64,000 bases of DNA from Paenibacillaceae bacterium GAS479 (lineage in GTDB: Bacteria; Bacillota; Bacilli; Paenibacillales; Paenibacillaceae), in NCBI GenBank assembly GCA_900105225.1, contig LT629764.1:2431001-2495000 (forward strand), given 5' to 3'. Both the position numbers and the translations under genes were made by a program. Within the stretch, counting starts at the first letter, position 1, and each line of letters begins with the position of its first letter. The notes beneath the pieces are model-generated. The model was not told the origin of the DNA. It made no database searches and saw nothing but the letters and a program-made list of their open reading frames with translations. This document shows, piece by piece, positions 24,573-33,127 of this stretch.

Positions 24573-25121
24573 TTACTGTTCCATTTGCTTAGCCAAGAAG
24601 CCTGCGGCTGTTTCGGCCATTTTAACTTCCATCTGAGCCATCTTCGTTGAATCTTCCTTGCTGGCCAGGACAACCGTACCAATGGGATCGCCGCCGGAAA
24701 TAATCGGAGCCGCTACGAAGGACGAGTATGTTTCCGACATGTTTTTGATGATCTCATGCTCACCGCCGCCGTTTTCCGTTGCAGTTTTGCGACTGTCCAT
24801 CGCTTGCTCCAACAACGCACCGACCGGCTTGTCCATATAGTCCTTCTTGGAAGCACCGGCAACGGCGATTACCGTGTCGCGGTCGGTAATTAGCGTAATA
24901 TGACCCGTGCCTTCACTAAGCGATTCCGCGTATTCCTTGGCAAAGTCGCCAAGCTCGCCGATTGGGGAATACTTTTTGAGGATTACTTCACCATCGCGGT
25001 CCACAAAAATTTCAAGCGGGTCTCCTTCGCGGATGCGAAGCGTACGGCGGATTTCCTTTGGGATAACGACGCGGCCGAGATCATCGATTCGACGCACAAT
25101 TCCAGTTGCTTTCATAGTCAT
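24573..25121 (-). CDS. spoVT: Stage V sporulation protein T, AbrB-family regulator
   Basis: A 182-residue transcription factor controlling forespore SigG-dependent genes. The N-terminal swapped-hairpin AbrB domain (residues 3-55: KATGIVRRIDDLGRVVIPKE, LRIREGDPLEIFVDRDGEVILKKYSP) binds DNA. The C-terminal GAF-like domain (about 60-182) ends in AETAAGFLAKQMEQ as in SpoVT. Length agrees with the B. subtilis protein (178). An alternative ATG lies two codons later. The upstream gap contains GCATA with CATCCAG 16 bases later, a weak resemblance to a SigG promoter. It lies between the DUF4397 gene and the inserted urt operon; in B. subtilis it directly follows mfd. Confidence 0.97.
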   Translation of the reverse strand: MTMKATGIVRRIDDLGRVVIPKEIRRTLRIREGDPLEIFVDRDGEVILKKYSPIGELGDFAKEYAESLSEGTGHITLITDRDTVIAVAGASKKDYMDKPVGALLEQAMDSRKTATENGGGEHEIIKNMSETYSSFVAAPIISGGDPIGTVVLASKEDSTKMAQMEVKMAETAAGFLAKQMEQ

Positions 25122-25311
25122 GTTGCCCCACTTTCCTCGAAGAGTTGTAAGTCGACTGGATGCTCTCTGACACTGATGTATGCGGAGATAGGAGTTGATC
25201 TGTCAGGTTGTGACCTTCGAATCTGACCATAGTATTCATCCGCTCCCATTTTCTTATGCACAGTCCCAGCCGTCTCTTCCTCACTTTGGAAACCGCCTAT
25301 TCCATATCTCA

Positions 25312-25355
25312 AAAAGCCCGCAGGGATGCTGAAAACTCCCTGTGGGCTTTTATTT
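25312..25355 (-). terminator. Terminator of the urt operon
   Basis: AAAAGCCCACAGGGA and TCCCTGCGGGCTTTTT form an inverted repeat with one mismatch. It ends in a T-run on the minus strand and lies 50 bases after the urtE stop. Confidence 0.88.
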
Positions 25356-25407
25356 TTAAACCTCGATTCCCGGCTTGGGGACAAGCACTTGGAGAACAAT
25401 CCCAATT

Positions 25408-26328
25408 TCATACCGTCAAATAACGACGCACCACATCATCGCCAAGCGCTCCCATGTCGCCTTGCCAAGCGACAGAACCCTTTTCAAGAATGTAGACGTA
25501 ATCACCCACGCTGCGCACGAACTCCAAACTCTGCTCTACGAGCAAAATAGCTGTCCGCCCATCGGTCTTGATGGAGCGGATAACGTCACGGATGTCGTCG
25601 ACAATCGACGGCTGAATGCCCTCGCATGGCTCATCCAGGATGAGCAGCTCCGGCTCGGCCGCCAGCACGCGTGCGAAGGCCAGCTGTTGCTGCTGCCCGC
25701 CACTCAAATCACCGCCCCGCCGATCGTACATTGTCGGCAGTACGGGAAAACGCTCAATGGCCGCCTGCGGAATTTCGTCGCTACCTCGTCCTCCGCCTCG
25801 CTTACCCGCCGCTTTCGACGCATCCTCGCTCTCCTCGCCTCGCTTACCCGCCGCTTTCGGCGCTTCCTCGCTCTCCTCGTCTCGCTTACCCGCCGCTTTT
25901 GGCGCTTCCTCGCCCTCGCTCCCAACGCCCCGCTTACTCGCTGCCTTCGACGCTTCCTCGCCTCGCTTACCCTCCGGCTGCAGCGCACCCGCCGCCCGCC
26001 TACCCCCGCGTCCACGCGCCGCCTCCAGCCCGATCAAAATATTTTCGCGCACCGTCAGCTGCCCGAAAATTTCCCGGCCCTGAGGCACATAGCCAAGACC
26101 GCTGCGCGCCCGCTCTCCCGGCGCTTTTCGCGTCAGGTCGCGGCCCGCGTAGCCGACTTTACCGCCTCGCGCCTTGAGCACGCCCATGATGCTCTTAACG
26201 AGCGTGGACTTGCCGGTGCCATTACGGCCAAGCAGGCACACAACCTGCCCCGGCCGCACCTCCAGCGTCACGCCGCGCAGCACTGGGCTCTCGCCATAAC
26301 CGGATTCCAGCTTCTCCACGGTCAGCAT
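25408..26328 (-). CDS. urtE: Urea ABC transporter ATP-binding protein UrtE, with internal repeat insertion
   Basis: A 306-residue ABC ATPase energising urea (or short-chain amide) uptake. Walker A GRNGTGKST is at 34-42, the Q-loop glutamine near 83, the signature LSGGQQQQ at 208-215, and Walker B LLILDEPCEG at 228-237. LVEQ, with Q in place of the switch histidine, is at 263-266; this substitution is also found in LivF-type relatives. The GIQPSIV and VRSVGDYVYILEKG segments fit UrtE. Homologues are about 230 residues; the excess is an in-frame insertion at roughly 103-185. It is built of 14-16-residue lysine/glutamate-rich units (KAAGKRGEESEDA type) in the helical domain between Q-loop and signature. 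GGAGG precedes the ATG, which overlaps the urtD end by seven bases. Confidence 0.93.
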   Translation of the reverse strand: MLTVEKLESGYGESPVLRGVTLEVRPGQVVCLLGRNGTGKSTLVKSIMGVLKARGGKVGYAGRDLTRKAPGERARSGLGYVPQGREIFGQLTVRENILIGLEAARGRGGRRAAGALQPEGKRGEEASKAASKRGVGSEGEEAPKAAGKRDEESEEAPKAAGKRGEESEDASKAAGKRGGGRGSDEIPQAAIERFPVLPTMYDRRGGDLSGGQQQQLAFARVLAAEPELLILDEPCEGIQPSIVDDIRDVIRSIKTDGRTAILLVEQSLEFVRSVGDYVYILEKGSVAWQGDMGALGDDVVRRYLTV

Positions 26329-27083
26329 GCCGCTTCCCTCCTTTTGCCCAAATAAACCTCGGCGACGCGCTCATCGGCCTGAACCTGATCCATCGTCCCC
26401 TCCATGAGCAATCGGCCTTCATGCATGACCGTTACGATGCTGGCAAAATTGCGCACAAACTCCATATCATGCTCCACAACAACAACCGCCCGTTCCCGGG
26501 CAATCTCCTGCAGCAATTCGCCCGTTTTGTCGGTCTCGCGATCGGTCATGCCAGCGGCAGGTTCATCAAGCAGCAGCAGCGAAGGCTCCTGCATGAGCAT
26601 CATGCCGATCTCCAGCCACTGCTTCTCCCCGTGTGAAAGGCCCCCTGCACGCAGCGTCCCCTTGCCGCCCAGTCCGATCCCTTCCAGCCGCGTGCGGATG
26701 AGTCTCCTCTCTGACGAGAGCATCCGAGTCCGCAGCGTCGCCAGCACACCGCGCTTTTGCCGTATGGCCAGCTCCAGATTCTCCTCCACCGTCAACGTTG
26801 GGAAAATCGACGGCGCCTGAAACTTGCGGCCGATGCCAAGCTCGGCAATCTGATGCTCCTTTCGCCGGGCGAGATCGATTCCATCCTGGAATACAATGCG
26901 TCCGCCAGAAGGTTTAACCTTGCCGCAAATCGCGTCGAGCAGCGTCGTTTTGCCTGCACCATTAGGTCCGATCAGGAAGCGCAGCCCGCTTTTTTTCAGC
27001 TCCAGATTCATGCCCTGGACCGCTTTGAAGCCGTCAAAAGATACCGTGATGTCCTCACACCGCAGAATAACGGGATCGTTCAT
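26322..27083 (-). CDS. urtD: Urea ABC transporter ATP-binding protein UrtD
   Basis: A 253-residue ABC ATPase partner of UrtE. Walker A GPNGAGKTT is at 39-47. The signature is LSHGEKQWLEIGMML near 149, which is characteristic of UrtD, and Walker B is LLLLDEPAAGMTDRE near 168. The switch VVVEHDMEFVRNFA carries the usual histidine. The end EGTMDQVQADERVAEVYLG is typical of LivG/UrtD. Length is normal, without insertions. Its start overlaps the urtC end by 29 bases, and its end overlaps urtE, so the operon is tightly packed. Confidence 0.96.
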   Translation of the reverse strand: MNDPVILRCEDITVSFDGFKAVQGMNLELKKSGLRFLIGPNGAGKTTLLDAICGKVKPSGGRIVFQDGIDLARRKEHQIAELGIGRKFQAPSIFPTLTVEENLELAIRQKRGVLATLRTRMLSSERRLIRTRLEGIGLGGKGTLRAGGLSHGEKQWLEIGMMLMQEPSLLLLDEPAAGMTDRETDKTGELLQEIARERAVVVVEHDMEFVRNFASIVTVMHEGRLLMEGTMDQVQADERVAEVYLGKRREAAC

Positions 27084-28158
27084 GCTCCGGAACCCCCTTC
27101 CTCCTGCGCCGGAGCAGCCTAAGCCTATGCCACCCGTCCGCCACCAGCCCCACGATGCCGCACGGCAGGAACACCGTTGTCACAATGAACAACGCCCCCA
27201 TGAAAAATAGCCAAATTTCCGGATATGTTTCGCTGAAAGCACTTTTTGCCCCGTTCATCAGCACCGCTCCGAGCGCTGCTCCAATGAGCGTTCCTCTGCC
27301 GCCGATAGCTACCCAGAGCACCATTTCAATCGATGGCACAATACCCATCATCGATGGTGAAATGATGCCGACATGCAGTACAAACAGCATACCGGCGATG
27401 CCGGAGAAAGCTGCCGAGAGGACAAATACCGCCATCTGGAACTTCGCTGGATTGTAGCCAAGGAAGCGTACCCGGTTCTCGCCGTCGCGAACTGCGCGCA
27501 GCACTTTACCGAACCGGCTTTTAACGAGAAAACGCGAGAGTAGAAACACTAACACCAGCACCGCCGCCGTGACATAGTAGAGCGCAATCTTCATCTCTGG
27601 CGCGGCAAGAGAGTATCCGAATAATTCGCCATACCCGGTAATACCGTTCGTTCCGCCCGTAAAAGCTTGTTGCCCAGTAATGAGCGTCACGCTGATCACG
27701 ACGAGCGCTTGCGTCAGAATCGTAAAGTAAACCCCGCGGATTCGGTTACGGAATGTGAAATAACCTAAGAAGAGCGCCACTAATGAAGGTATAGCAATAC
27801 CGAGCATTACCGACATTCCAAAGCTCTGAAATAGAGTCCAGAACCATGGAAGCTTCGATAATCCGCTCCATTCCATAAAGTCCGGCAATTTGCCGCCGCT
27901 TGCTTGCAGTTTAAGATGCATGGCCATCGCGTAGCCCCCAAGCCCGAAAAATACGCCATGCCCAAGGCTAAGAATGCCGGTATAACCCCATAACAGATCC
28001 AGCCCAACCGCAGCGATGGCGAATGCCAGAAACTTTGCCAGTAGATTTAACCGGAAATCGCTTGTGAACAAAGGCGCCGCCGCAAGCAGCGCAGCTGCCA
28101 GCAAATACACCGTAGCCAGACCGTATCGGGAGGCGCTTGCCCTCTGTAACACCTTCAT
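27055..28158 (-). CDS. urtC: Urea ABC transporter permease UrtC
   Basis: A 367-residue branched-chain-amino-acid-type permease. It begins MKVLQRASASRYGLATVYLL and carries around ten hydrophobic segments. The family hallmarks LDLLWGYTGILSLGHGVFFGLGGYAM and SRFGKVLRAVRDGENRVRFLGYN are present. I chose ATG 28158, because it is preceded by GGGGGATGAAGGG and lies 14 bases beyond the urtB stop; the longer frame to 28281 would overlap urtB by over 100 bases. With UrtB it forms the membrane channel of the urea transporter. Confidence 0.95.
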   Translation of the reverse strand: MKVLQRASASRYGLATVYLLAAALLAAAPLFTSDFRLNLLAKFLAFAIAAVGLDLLWGYTGILSLGHGVFFGLGGYAMAMHLKLQASGGKLPDFMEWSGLSKLPWFWTLFQSFGMSVMLGIAIPSLVALFLGYFTFRNRIRGVYFTILTQALVVISVTLITGQQAFTGGTNGITGYGELFGYSLAAPEMKIALYYVTAAVLVLVFLLSRFLVKSRFGKVLRAVRDGENRVRFLGYNPAKFQMAVFVLSAAFSGIAGMLFVLHVGIISPSMMGIVPSIEMVLWVAIGGRGTLIGAALGAVLMNGAKSAFSETYPEIWLFFMGALFIVTTVFLPCGIVGLVADGWHRLRLLRRRRKGVPEHERSRYSAV

Positions 28159-28172
28159 CCCTTCATCCCCCT

Positions 28173-29078
28173 TCAGTCTAGCGACCGGGTGCGCATAGCG
28201 ACGAATCCTTTCGGCTTCCATTGAAGGAAAGCTACGATACACAGGAATACGAGCACCTTGCCTAGCGATGCGTCCGTCCAATATTCAAATAGCGAATTTG
28301 TTAGTCCAATGCCCAGTGCTCCAAATACGGTACCAACCAGCTTGCCAACGCCTCCCAGCACAACGACCATGAACGCGTCCACAATGTAGTACGTACCGAT
28401 GGTCGGCCCGATAGGGCCAATCAATGTCAGCGCACAGCCGGCGACGCCAGCCAGACCGGAGCCGATGGCGAACGTCATGCTATCCACCCGCCGGGTCGAG
28501 ATGCCTAGGCAGGCGGCCATATCGCGATTTTGCATGACCGCACGCATCCGCCGTCCGGCTGCGGTTCGATAGATGTAAAGGAACATCGCCAGCAGGCAGA
28601 CCGCTACGAGACCGAGGATGAATAACCTTTTGTAAGGCAAGCTCAGTCCACTCGTTACAGTAAGCCCTCCCTCCAGCCAGGAGGGACTTTTCACGCCGAC
28701 GTTCGGTGCGCCGAATAAAGTCCGTGCCAGCTGTTGCAGCACAAGCCCGACTCCCCACGTAGCGAGCAAGCTGTCGAGCGGCCTGCCGTACAAGAAGCGG
28801 ATCAGCACCTTTTCCAGCAGCAGCCCGATGAGAAACGCCGCTATGAAGCTCGCCACAATCGACAACAGGAAGTACTGATCGAACCATGACGCGGGCAAAT
28901 ACATCTGAAACAGCTTCTGGGTCAGGTAGGTCGCGTATGCTCCCACCATGATCAGCTCGCCATGAGCCATGTTGATGACGTTCATCTGCCCAAAGGTTAC
29001 TGCCAGGCCGAGCGCAATCAGCAGCAGGATGGAGCTGACGCTGATGCCGTTGAACAGTTGGAGCCAAACTACGTCCAT
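28173..29078 (-). CDS. urtB: Urea ABC transporter permease UrtB
   Basis: A 301-residue LivH-type permease. It begins [30 protein letters not shown] and contains the typical [13 protein letters not shown] motif, the EAA-like cytoplasmic loop [23 protein letters not shown], and a C-terminal [18 protein letters not shown]. About eight hydrophobic segments are seen. ATG 29078 was chosen over GTG 29096 because GGGAGG lies seven bases before it. It stands between urtA and urtC. Long TM segments and motif spacing are normal, and no damage is visible. Confidence 0.95.
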   Translation of the reverse strand: MDVVWLQLFNGISVSSILLLIALGLAVTFGQMNVINMAHGELIMVGAYATYLTQKLFQMYLPASWFDQYFLLSIVASFIAAFLIGLLLEKVLIRFLYGRPLDSLLATWGVGLVLQQLARTLFGAPNVGVKSPSWLEGGLTVTSGLSLPYKRLFILGLVAVCLLAMFLYIYRTAAGRRMRAVMQNRDMAACLGISTRRVDSMTFAIGSGLAGVAGCALTLIGPIGPTIGTYYIVDAFMVVVLGGVGKLVGTVFGALGIGLTNSLFEYWTDASLGKVLVFLCIVAFLQWKPKGFVAMRTRSLD

Positions 29079-29182
29079 GCCTTTCCCTCCCTGCACTCTT
29101 CGACTTGCCCGGTTTGCCCTAAAGCATGCCGGGCTTGATTCAACTCGGGATCACCCCGATCTTGATCCTTAACTCCGTTCAT

Positions 29183-30463
29183 TTAGCTCCCGGAGCTCAG
29201 TCCCGCTGCCCATGTGTAGGATTTCAAATACGGATCTGGTTTGACTGGCTCTCCTGAGTTCCACAGCTCTTTGAACTGACCGTCCGCCTGCACCTCAGCG
29301 ATTCGTACCGTTTTATATAGATGCTGCGTCTCGCCGTCGATCTTCACTTTGCCCTCCGGGGCAGCCCACTCCAGCTCTTTGGCCGCTTCCTTAACTTTGT
29401 CGACGTCAGTGGAACCAGCCTTCTCAACTGCAGCCGCCCACAGATAGACAGCAGCGTATCCCGCCTCAATTGGATCGGCCGTTACCCGGTCAGCGCCGTA
29501 TTTGCCCTTGTAAGCCTCCACAAAAGCTTTGTTCTCCGGTGTGTCCGTCGTCTGATAATAGTTCCAGGCGGCCAGATGACCCGCCAGTACATCCGCGCCG
29601 ATGCCGCGGATTTCTTCTTCCGCCACTGATACCGACAGCGTCGTCAGGTCAGCCGAGCTGATGCCGGCGTCTTTCAATTGCTTGAAGAAAGCCACATTGC
29701 TGTCGCCGTTGAGCGTGTTGAACACAATGTCCGGCTTAGCTGCCATGATTTTGCTGATAATCGTTGTGTAGTCCGTATGTCCAAGCGGCGTGTATTCCTC
29801 CCCTGCCAGTTCTCCTCCCTTGGCTTCAAGCTGCGCCTTGATGATCTTGTTAGCCGTTCTTGGGAAAACGTAATCGGAGCCAAGCAGGTACACCTTTTTG
29901 CCGCGATTTTCGAGCAACCAGTCAACCGCCGGCACGATCTGCTGGTTCGTCGTCGCTCCCGTGTAAAAGATATTTGGTGATGATTCCAAGCCCTCATACT
30001 GTACTGGATACCACAGCAGGCCGTTCAGTTCCTCGAATACGGGCAGCATTGCCTTGCGGCTAGAGGAGGTCCATCCTCCGAATACCGTCGCAACTTTGTC
30101 CTCGGACAATAGCTTACGAGCTTTTTCGGCAAAAGTAGGCCAATCGGACGCTCCATCCTCGGTGACGGGAACGAGCTTTTTGCCAAGCACGCCGCCCTTG
30201 GCGTTGATCTCTTCGATAGCCATCATTTCCGCATCCTTCACCGACACCTCGCTGATCGCCATCGTACCGCTGAGCGAGTGGAGAATGCCGACCTTGATCT
30301 CGCTGCCGCTTTCACTGGATGAAGCGCCTGGTGCTGGAGAAGCAGACGGAGATGCAGCCGGGCTGTTCTGAGCGCAGCCCCCTAACACGAGCGCTAGCGA
30401 TACCGCTGCCAACAGACCCGTTACGATGACATGACGCTTGCCCTTGCTCTTTATCTCTCTCAT
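29183..30463 (-). CDS. urtA: Urea ABC transporter substrate-binding lipoprotein UrtA
   Basis: A 426-residue lipoprotein. The signal peptide has a basic start ([10 protein letters not shown]), a hydrophobic core and a lipobox LGGC with cysteine at about 30. A short proline/serine linker follows, then a periplasmic-binding-protein type 1 fold. UrtA-specific stretches are clear: [55 protein letters not shown] and the end [16 protein letters not shown]. It captures urea outside the membrane for UrtBCDE. ATG 30463 is preferred over GTG 30475, whose GGGGAG is only two bases away. It is the first gene of the operon, behind a consensus promoter with a GlnR/TnrA box. Confidence 0.96.
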   Translation of the reverse strand: MREIKSKGKRHVIVTGLLAAVSLALVLGGCAQNSPAASPSASPAPGASSSESGSEIKVGILHSLSGTMAISEVSVKDAEMMAIEEINAKGGVLGKKLVPVTEDGASDWPTFAEKARKLLSEDKVATVFGGWTSSSRKAMLPVFEELNGLLWYPVQYEGLESSPNIFYTGATTNQQIVPAVDWLLENRGKKVYLLGSDYVFPRTANKIIKAQLEAKGGELAGEEYTPLGHTDYTTIISKIMAAKPDIVFNTLNGDSNVAFFKQLKDAGISSADLTTLSVSVAEEEIRGIGADVLAGHLAAWNYYQTTDTPENKAFVEAYKGKYGADRVTADPIEAGYAAVYLWAAAVEKAGSTDVDKVKEAAKELEWAAPEGKVKIDGETQHLYKTVRIAEVQADGQFKELWNSGEPVKPDPYLKSYTWAAGLSSGS

Positions 30464-30534
30464 TTCTCTCTCCACTCCCCCATTTTAATATCCGAACATT
30501 ATAATTTCGAACCGAACCATCGTTCGTGATTTGT

Positions 30535-30575
30535 ATTATAGAGGCAGGACAAAATCAATGTCAATATATCTTACA
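30535..30575 (-). promoter_or_regulatory. urtA promoter with overlapping GlnR/TnrA box
   Basis: On the minus strand a perfect TTGACA (30559-30564) and a perfect TATAAT (30535-30540) are separated by 18 bases. A 17-bp dyad TGTAAGATATATTGACA (30559-30575) fits the GlnR/TnrA consensus TGTNA-N7-TNACA exactly, and its proximal half forms the -35 hexamer. Overlap with the -35 suggests repression under nitrogen excess rather than activation. Confidence 0.8.
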
Positions 30576-30932
30576 CAAAACTTTTAAAATAAGGACTTAA
30601 TGCTCCTTCTTATTGATTTTGCTTAATTTCACGGAAGGTTATAGGACATTATTCCTAATTATTCGTATGTTCATCTCATATAAACTACATAATGTGTAAG
30701 GTTAATTTCCTTAGTTCAATAAAATAAGCTATGAGACGATGGAGTTCCAGGTTAAGCACAACACCTCATTGATGAAGGAGTAGTAAACCGATATAGGCCT
30801 TTTTTTGCCCTTTTAGCCAAAGATGCCACATTTCATATTACAATTCGTCGTTCCTGCGACAGTAAGTGAGGACGGTCACATTAAGGCTTAAGCGTCGGCT
30901 GTACAATGGAGGGACGAAGGGAGTGCATAGAG
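30576..30932. other. Remainder of the divergent urtA / channel-gene gap
   Basis: This 357-base stretch is AT-rich. It holds a compact segment at 30735-30800 with several short dyads (AGGT...ACCT; CTC...GAG around GATGAAGGAGTAGTA). This is followed by T7 at 30802-30808. It may be a leader or a small RNA but matches no family that I could identify. A TACAAT at 30902-30907 could be the -10 of the channel gene. Confidence 0.35.
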
Positions 30933-31724
30933 ATGTACGAGGAACAAGTGGAGAGGCTTGCACAGCTGGCGGCGGACAAAAAGAGCAAACTGGAGAAGGA
31001 GCCGCTTCGATATATAGTCCACTGCATGTTGGCGGGTGCTTACGTAGGTCTTGGCATTGTACTGATCTTCTCCATTGGAGCGCCTTTGCTTGCTGTTCAA
31101 TCTCCTATTACATCGCTCGTCATGGGCGCCTTTTTCGGCATCGCCCTTACGTTGGTCGTATTTGCTGGTGCTGAGCTATTTACCGGCAATAATATGTATT
31201 TCACGATCGGGCGTCTGGCTGGCGCAACGAGATGGGGCGATGCCGCTCGCAACTGGACGGTGGTGTTTGTCGGTAATCTGCTTGGGGCGCTGATCTTGAC
31301 GGGGCTCGTTGTCACCTCAGGTATTTTCAAAGGCATTGGACCCGATCATATCATCATGACCATTGCCGCGAAGAAGATGCATTTAAGCTATGGAGAGCTG
31401 TTCGTTCGCGGCATCCTTTGCAATTGGCTAGTTTGTCTGGCGCTCTGGAGCAGCTTGCGGACGAAATCAGAGCCAGCTAAGCTCATTCTGATCTGGTGGA
31501 TGCTGCTCGCCTTTATCACAAGCGGTTACGAACACAGCATCGCTAATATGACCTTGCTAAGCCTGTCGCTGCTGCTGCCGCATCCAGATTCAATTACACT
31601 GGCCGGCTGGTTCCATAATATGATTCCGGTAACCTTTGGTAATATCGTTGGAGGTGCTTTGTTTGTAGGCGCCGCTTATTGGTTTATTAGTCCGGTTCGG
31701 CATGAAAAAAAAGAATTGAAATGA
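30933..31724 (+). CDS. Formate/nitrite transporter (FNT) family channel
   Basis: A 263-residue FNT channel with six hydrophobic segments. Conserved FNT features include the motif GAELFTGNNMYFTIG on TM2/3, the fifth-helix signature VRGILCNWLVCLALW (an NxL-type pore element with GILCNWLVCLA), and TSGYEHSIANMT with the conserved pore histidine of the family. The substrate may be nitrite, formate or hydrosulfide; the neighbouring urea operon makes nitrite plausible but unproven. ATG 30933 has AAGGGAG nine bases upstream, better than the earlier ATG at 30906. It is transcribed divergently from urtA across a shared 470-base region, and a terminator follows at 31738. Confidence 0.93.
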   Translation: MYEEQVERLAQLAADKKSKLEKEPLRYIVHCMLAGAYVGLGIVLIFSIGAPLLAVQSPITSLVMGAFFGIALTLVVFAGAELFTGNNMYFTIGRLAGATRWGDAARNWTVVFVGNLLGALILTGLVVTSGIFKGIGPDHIIMTIAAKKMHLSYGELFVRGILCNWLVCLALWSSLRTKSEPAKLILIWWMLLAFITSGYEHSIANMTLLSLSLLLPHPDSITLAGWFHNMIPVTFGNIVGGALFVGAAYWFISPVRHEKKELK

Positions 31725-31737
31725 AAATTCCCTTCAA

Positions 31738-31761
31738 GTCCGCCAACCGGTGGGCTTTTTT
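31738..31761 (+). terminator. Terminator of the FNT gene
   Basis: A short stem GTCCGCC/GGTGGGC with loop AACC is followed by six T. It lies 14 bases after the stop. Confidence 0.75.
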
Positions 31762-31790
31762 ATTGCTTACCTGACATCGGTAATTCAAAC

Positions 31791-31836
31791 AAAAAAAAGA
31801 CGTACCAAGAGCAGCTAGTGCTACTCTTAGTACGTC
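31791..31836 (-). terminator. Terminator of the prsA-like gene
   Basis: The arms GACGTAC (31799-31805) and GTACGTC (31830-31836) enclose a further paired AAGAG/CTCTT. On the minus strand the hairpin is followed by eight T. Confidence 0.9.
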
Positions 31837-31852
31837 TCAGGGGTTAGATAAA

Positions 31853-32908
31853 TTATTTACCGGAACCTCCGTTATTCGCTGCTCCGCCTTCATTTGCCGC
31901 TCCGCCATTGTTCGCGGCGCCGCCACCGTTTTCATTGCCGCCCGCATTAGCTGCCGGACTCGGTGCTGGATCCTTGAACTCTTCTTTTTTGGTGATCAGC
32001 TTAGGAACTTCATTTTGCATGTAGTCATTAAGCTTCGTCTGGGAAATGGTCATTTTGACTTCTTCTTTAGCAGCGTCGAAGGTAGGCAGGTCCCGTTTCT
32101 CCACCTGAATAACATGATAGCCATATTCGGTCTCGACAGGCTCGCCAACAACACCGATCTTCTGCTCAAGCGCCGCCTTTTTGAAGTTCTCTACCCAACC
32201 GCCAGCTGGCTGCTCAGCGTATTGACCACCGCTTTGTGCCGAACCTGGGTCTTCGGAATATTCCTTGGCGATCGCGTTCCAATCCGCTCCCGGCGCTTCA
32301 ATCTTCGCCTTAGCTTCCTTGGCGCGCGCAAGCGCATCTTCCTTTTTGCGCTCCTTACCCGCTGGATCTTTGAAGCCAACAAGCACATGGCGCAGCGTGA
32401 CTTTCGTCAGCCCCTCTTTGTTCTCATCGTAGTACTTCTGGGCTTCCGCGTCGGTCACCTTAGCGGCCATCACTTCCGACACGCTCAGCGACAACGTGAT
32501 GAAGTCCTTCACATCGGACGCCTTGATGGAGTTGTCCTTCATGCTCTTATCCAGTTCTTTCTTGGTGTAAGCTTTCTCGATTTCCAGATACTGCTTGTCC
32601 GCTTCTTTGGCGGCTTTATCCTTCATTTCCTTGGTTGCTTCTTTATTCACCAGCTGGTATCCAATGTACTGGTCCAGGATCATGTTTTTGTAAGCGGCCA
32701 TGTCCAGGTAAGCACCTACCTGCGGATTCACGACACGCAGTACGTTCGTAAAGGTAGTGAACTCCTTCTCGGTTACCGTTCCACCTTTAAATTCAGCGAT
32801 GTTCTTCTCTTCTTTCTTGCCGCATGCGGCGAGGGCCAAAGCCAGCACTGCTGCGATTACGATCAGCAGCGTGCGGCGCAGAGCCGGACGCTTGTTGGAA
32901 ATTACCAT
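31853..32908 (-). CDS. prsA: PrsA-like peptidyl-prolyl isomerase lipoprotein
   Basis: A 351-residue secreted foldase. The signal peptide ends in a lipobox LAAC with cysteine at about 29, so the protein is anchored to the outer face of the membrane. A SurA_N-like helical region (about 35-165) is followed by one parvulin PpiC domain (about 165-265) with VTLRHVLVGFKDPAGKERKK, YSEDPGSAQSGGQYA and ETEYGYHVIQVEKRD. The C-terminal 35 residues are a low-complexity asparagine/glycine/alanine tail (GGAANNGGAANEGG). It is likely to assist folding of secreted proteins. AGAGGAG precedes the ATG. It lies downstream of mfd, with a 219-base gap. Confidence 0.9.
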   Translation of the reverse strand: MVISNKRPALRRTLLIVIAAVLALALAACGKKEEKNIAEFKGGTVTEKEFTTFTNVLRVVNPQVGAYLDMAAYKNMILDQYIGYQLVNKEATKEMKDKAAKEADKQYLEIEKAYTKKELDKSMKDNSIKASDVKDFITLSLSVSEVMAAKVTDAEAQKYYDENKEGLTKVTLRHVLVGFKDPAGKERKKEDALARAKEAKAKIEAPGADWNAIAKEYSEDPGSAQSGGQYAEQPAGGWVENFKKAALEQKIGVVGEPVETEYGYHVIQVEKRDLPTFDAAKEEVKMTISQTKLNDYMQNEVPKLITKKEEFKDPAPSPAANAGGNENGGGAANNGGAANEGGAANNGGSGK

Positions 32909-33127
32909 ATTCGTCTCCTCTCGGTCTGTTCAGGCATGTTATCAGTGTACCAGAAGTTGCAAGGCAACGCATCAAAGCAGTATTGGTGCAAAGGAGCGAG
33001 GGCGCATCACTTCCGCGAGACTGCCTTTATGGCAAGAGCCGCAAGCCCTTAGAGCCGTGCGGTATTAAGCCTTGCAGACGAGAAACCCTCTCGTCCCCCA
33101 TTGCTAACCAACATCATTCCAATAGGC

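Noticed and set aside
25375..26355. Plus-strand open frame opposite urtE
   Set aside because: It mirrors the UrtE repeat insertion, giving arginine/leucine low-complexity protein; the UrtE frame holds all ABC motifs.
30720..30810. T-box leader for the FNT channel
   Set aside because: The conserved T-box core (GGTGG and antiterminator) and a specifier loop could not be found; kept only as an unexplained segment.
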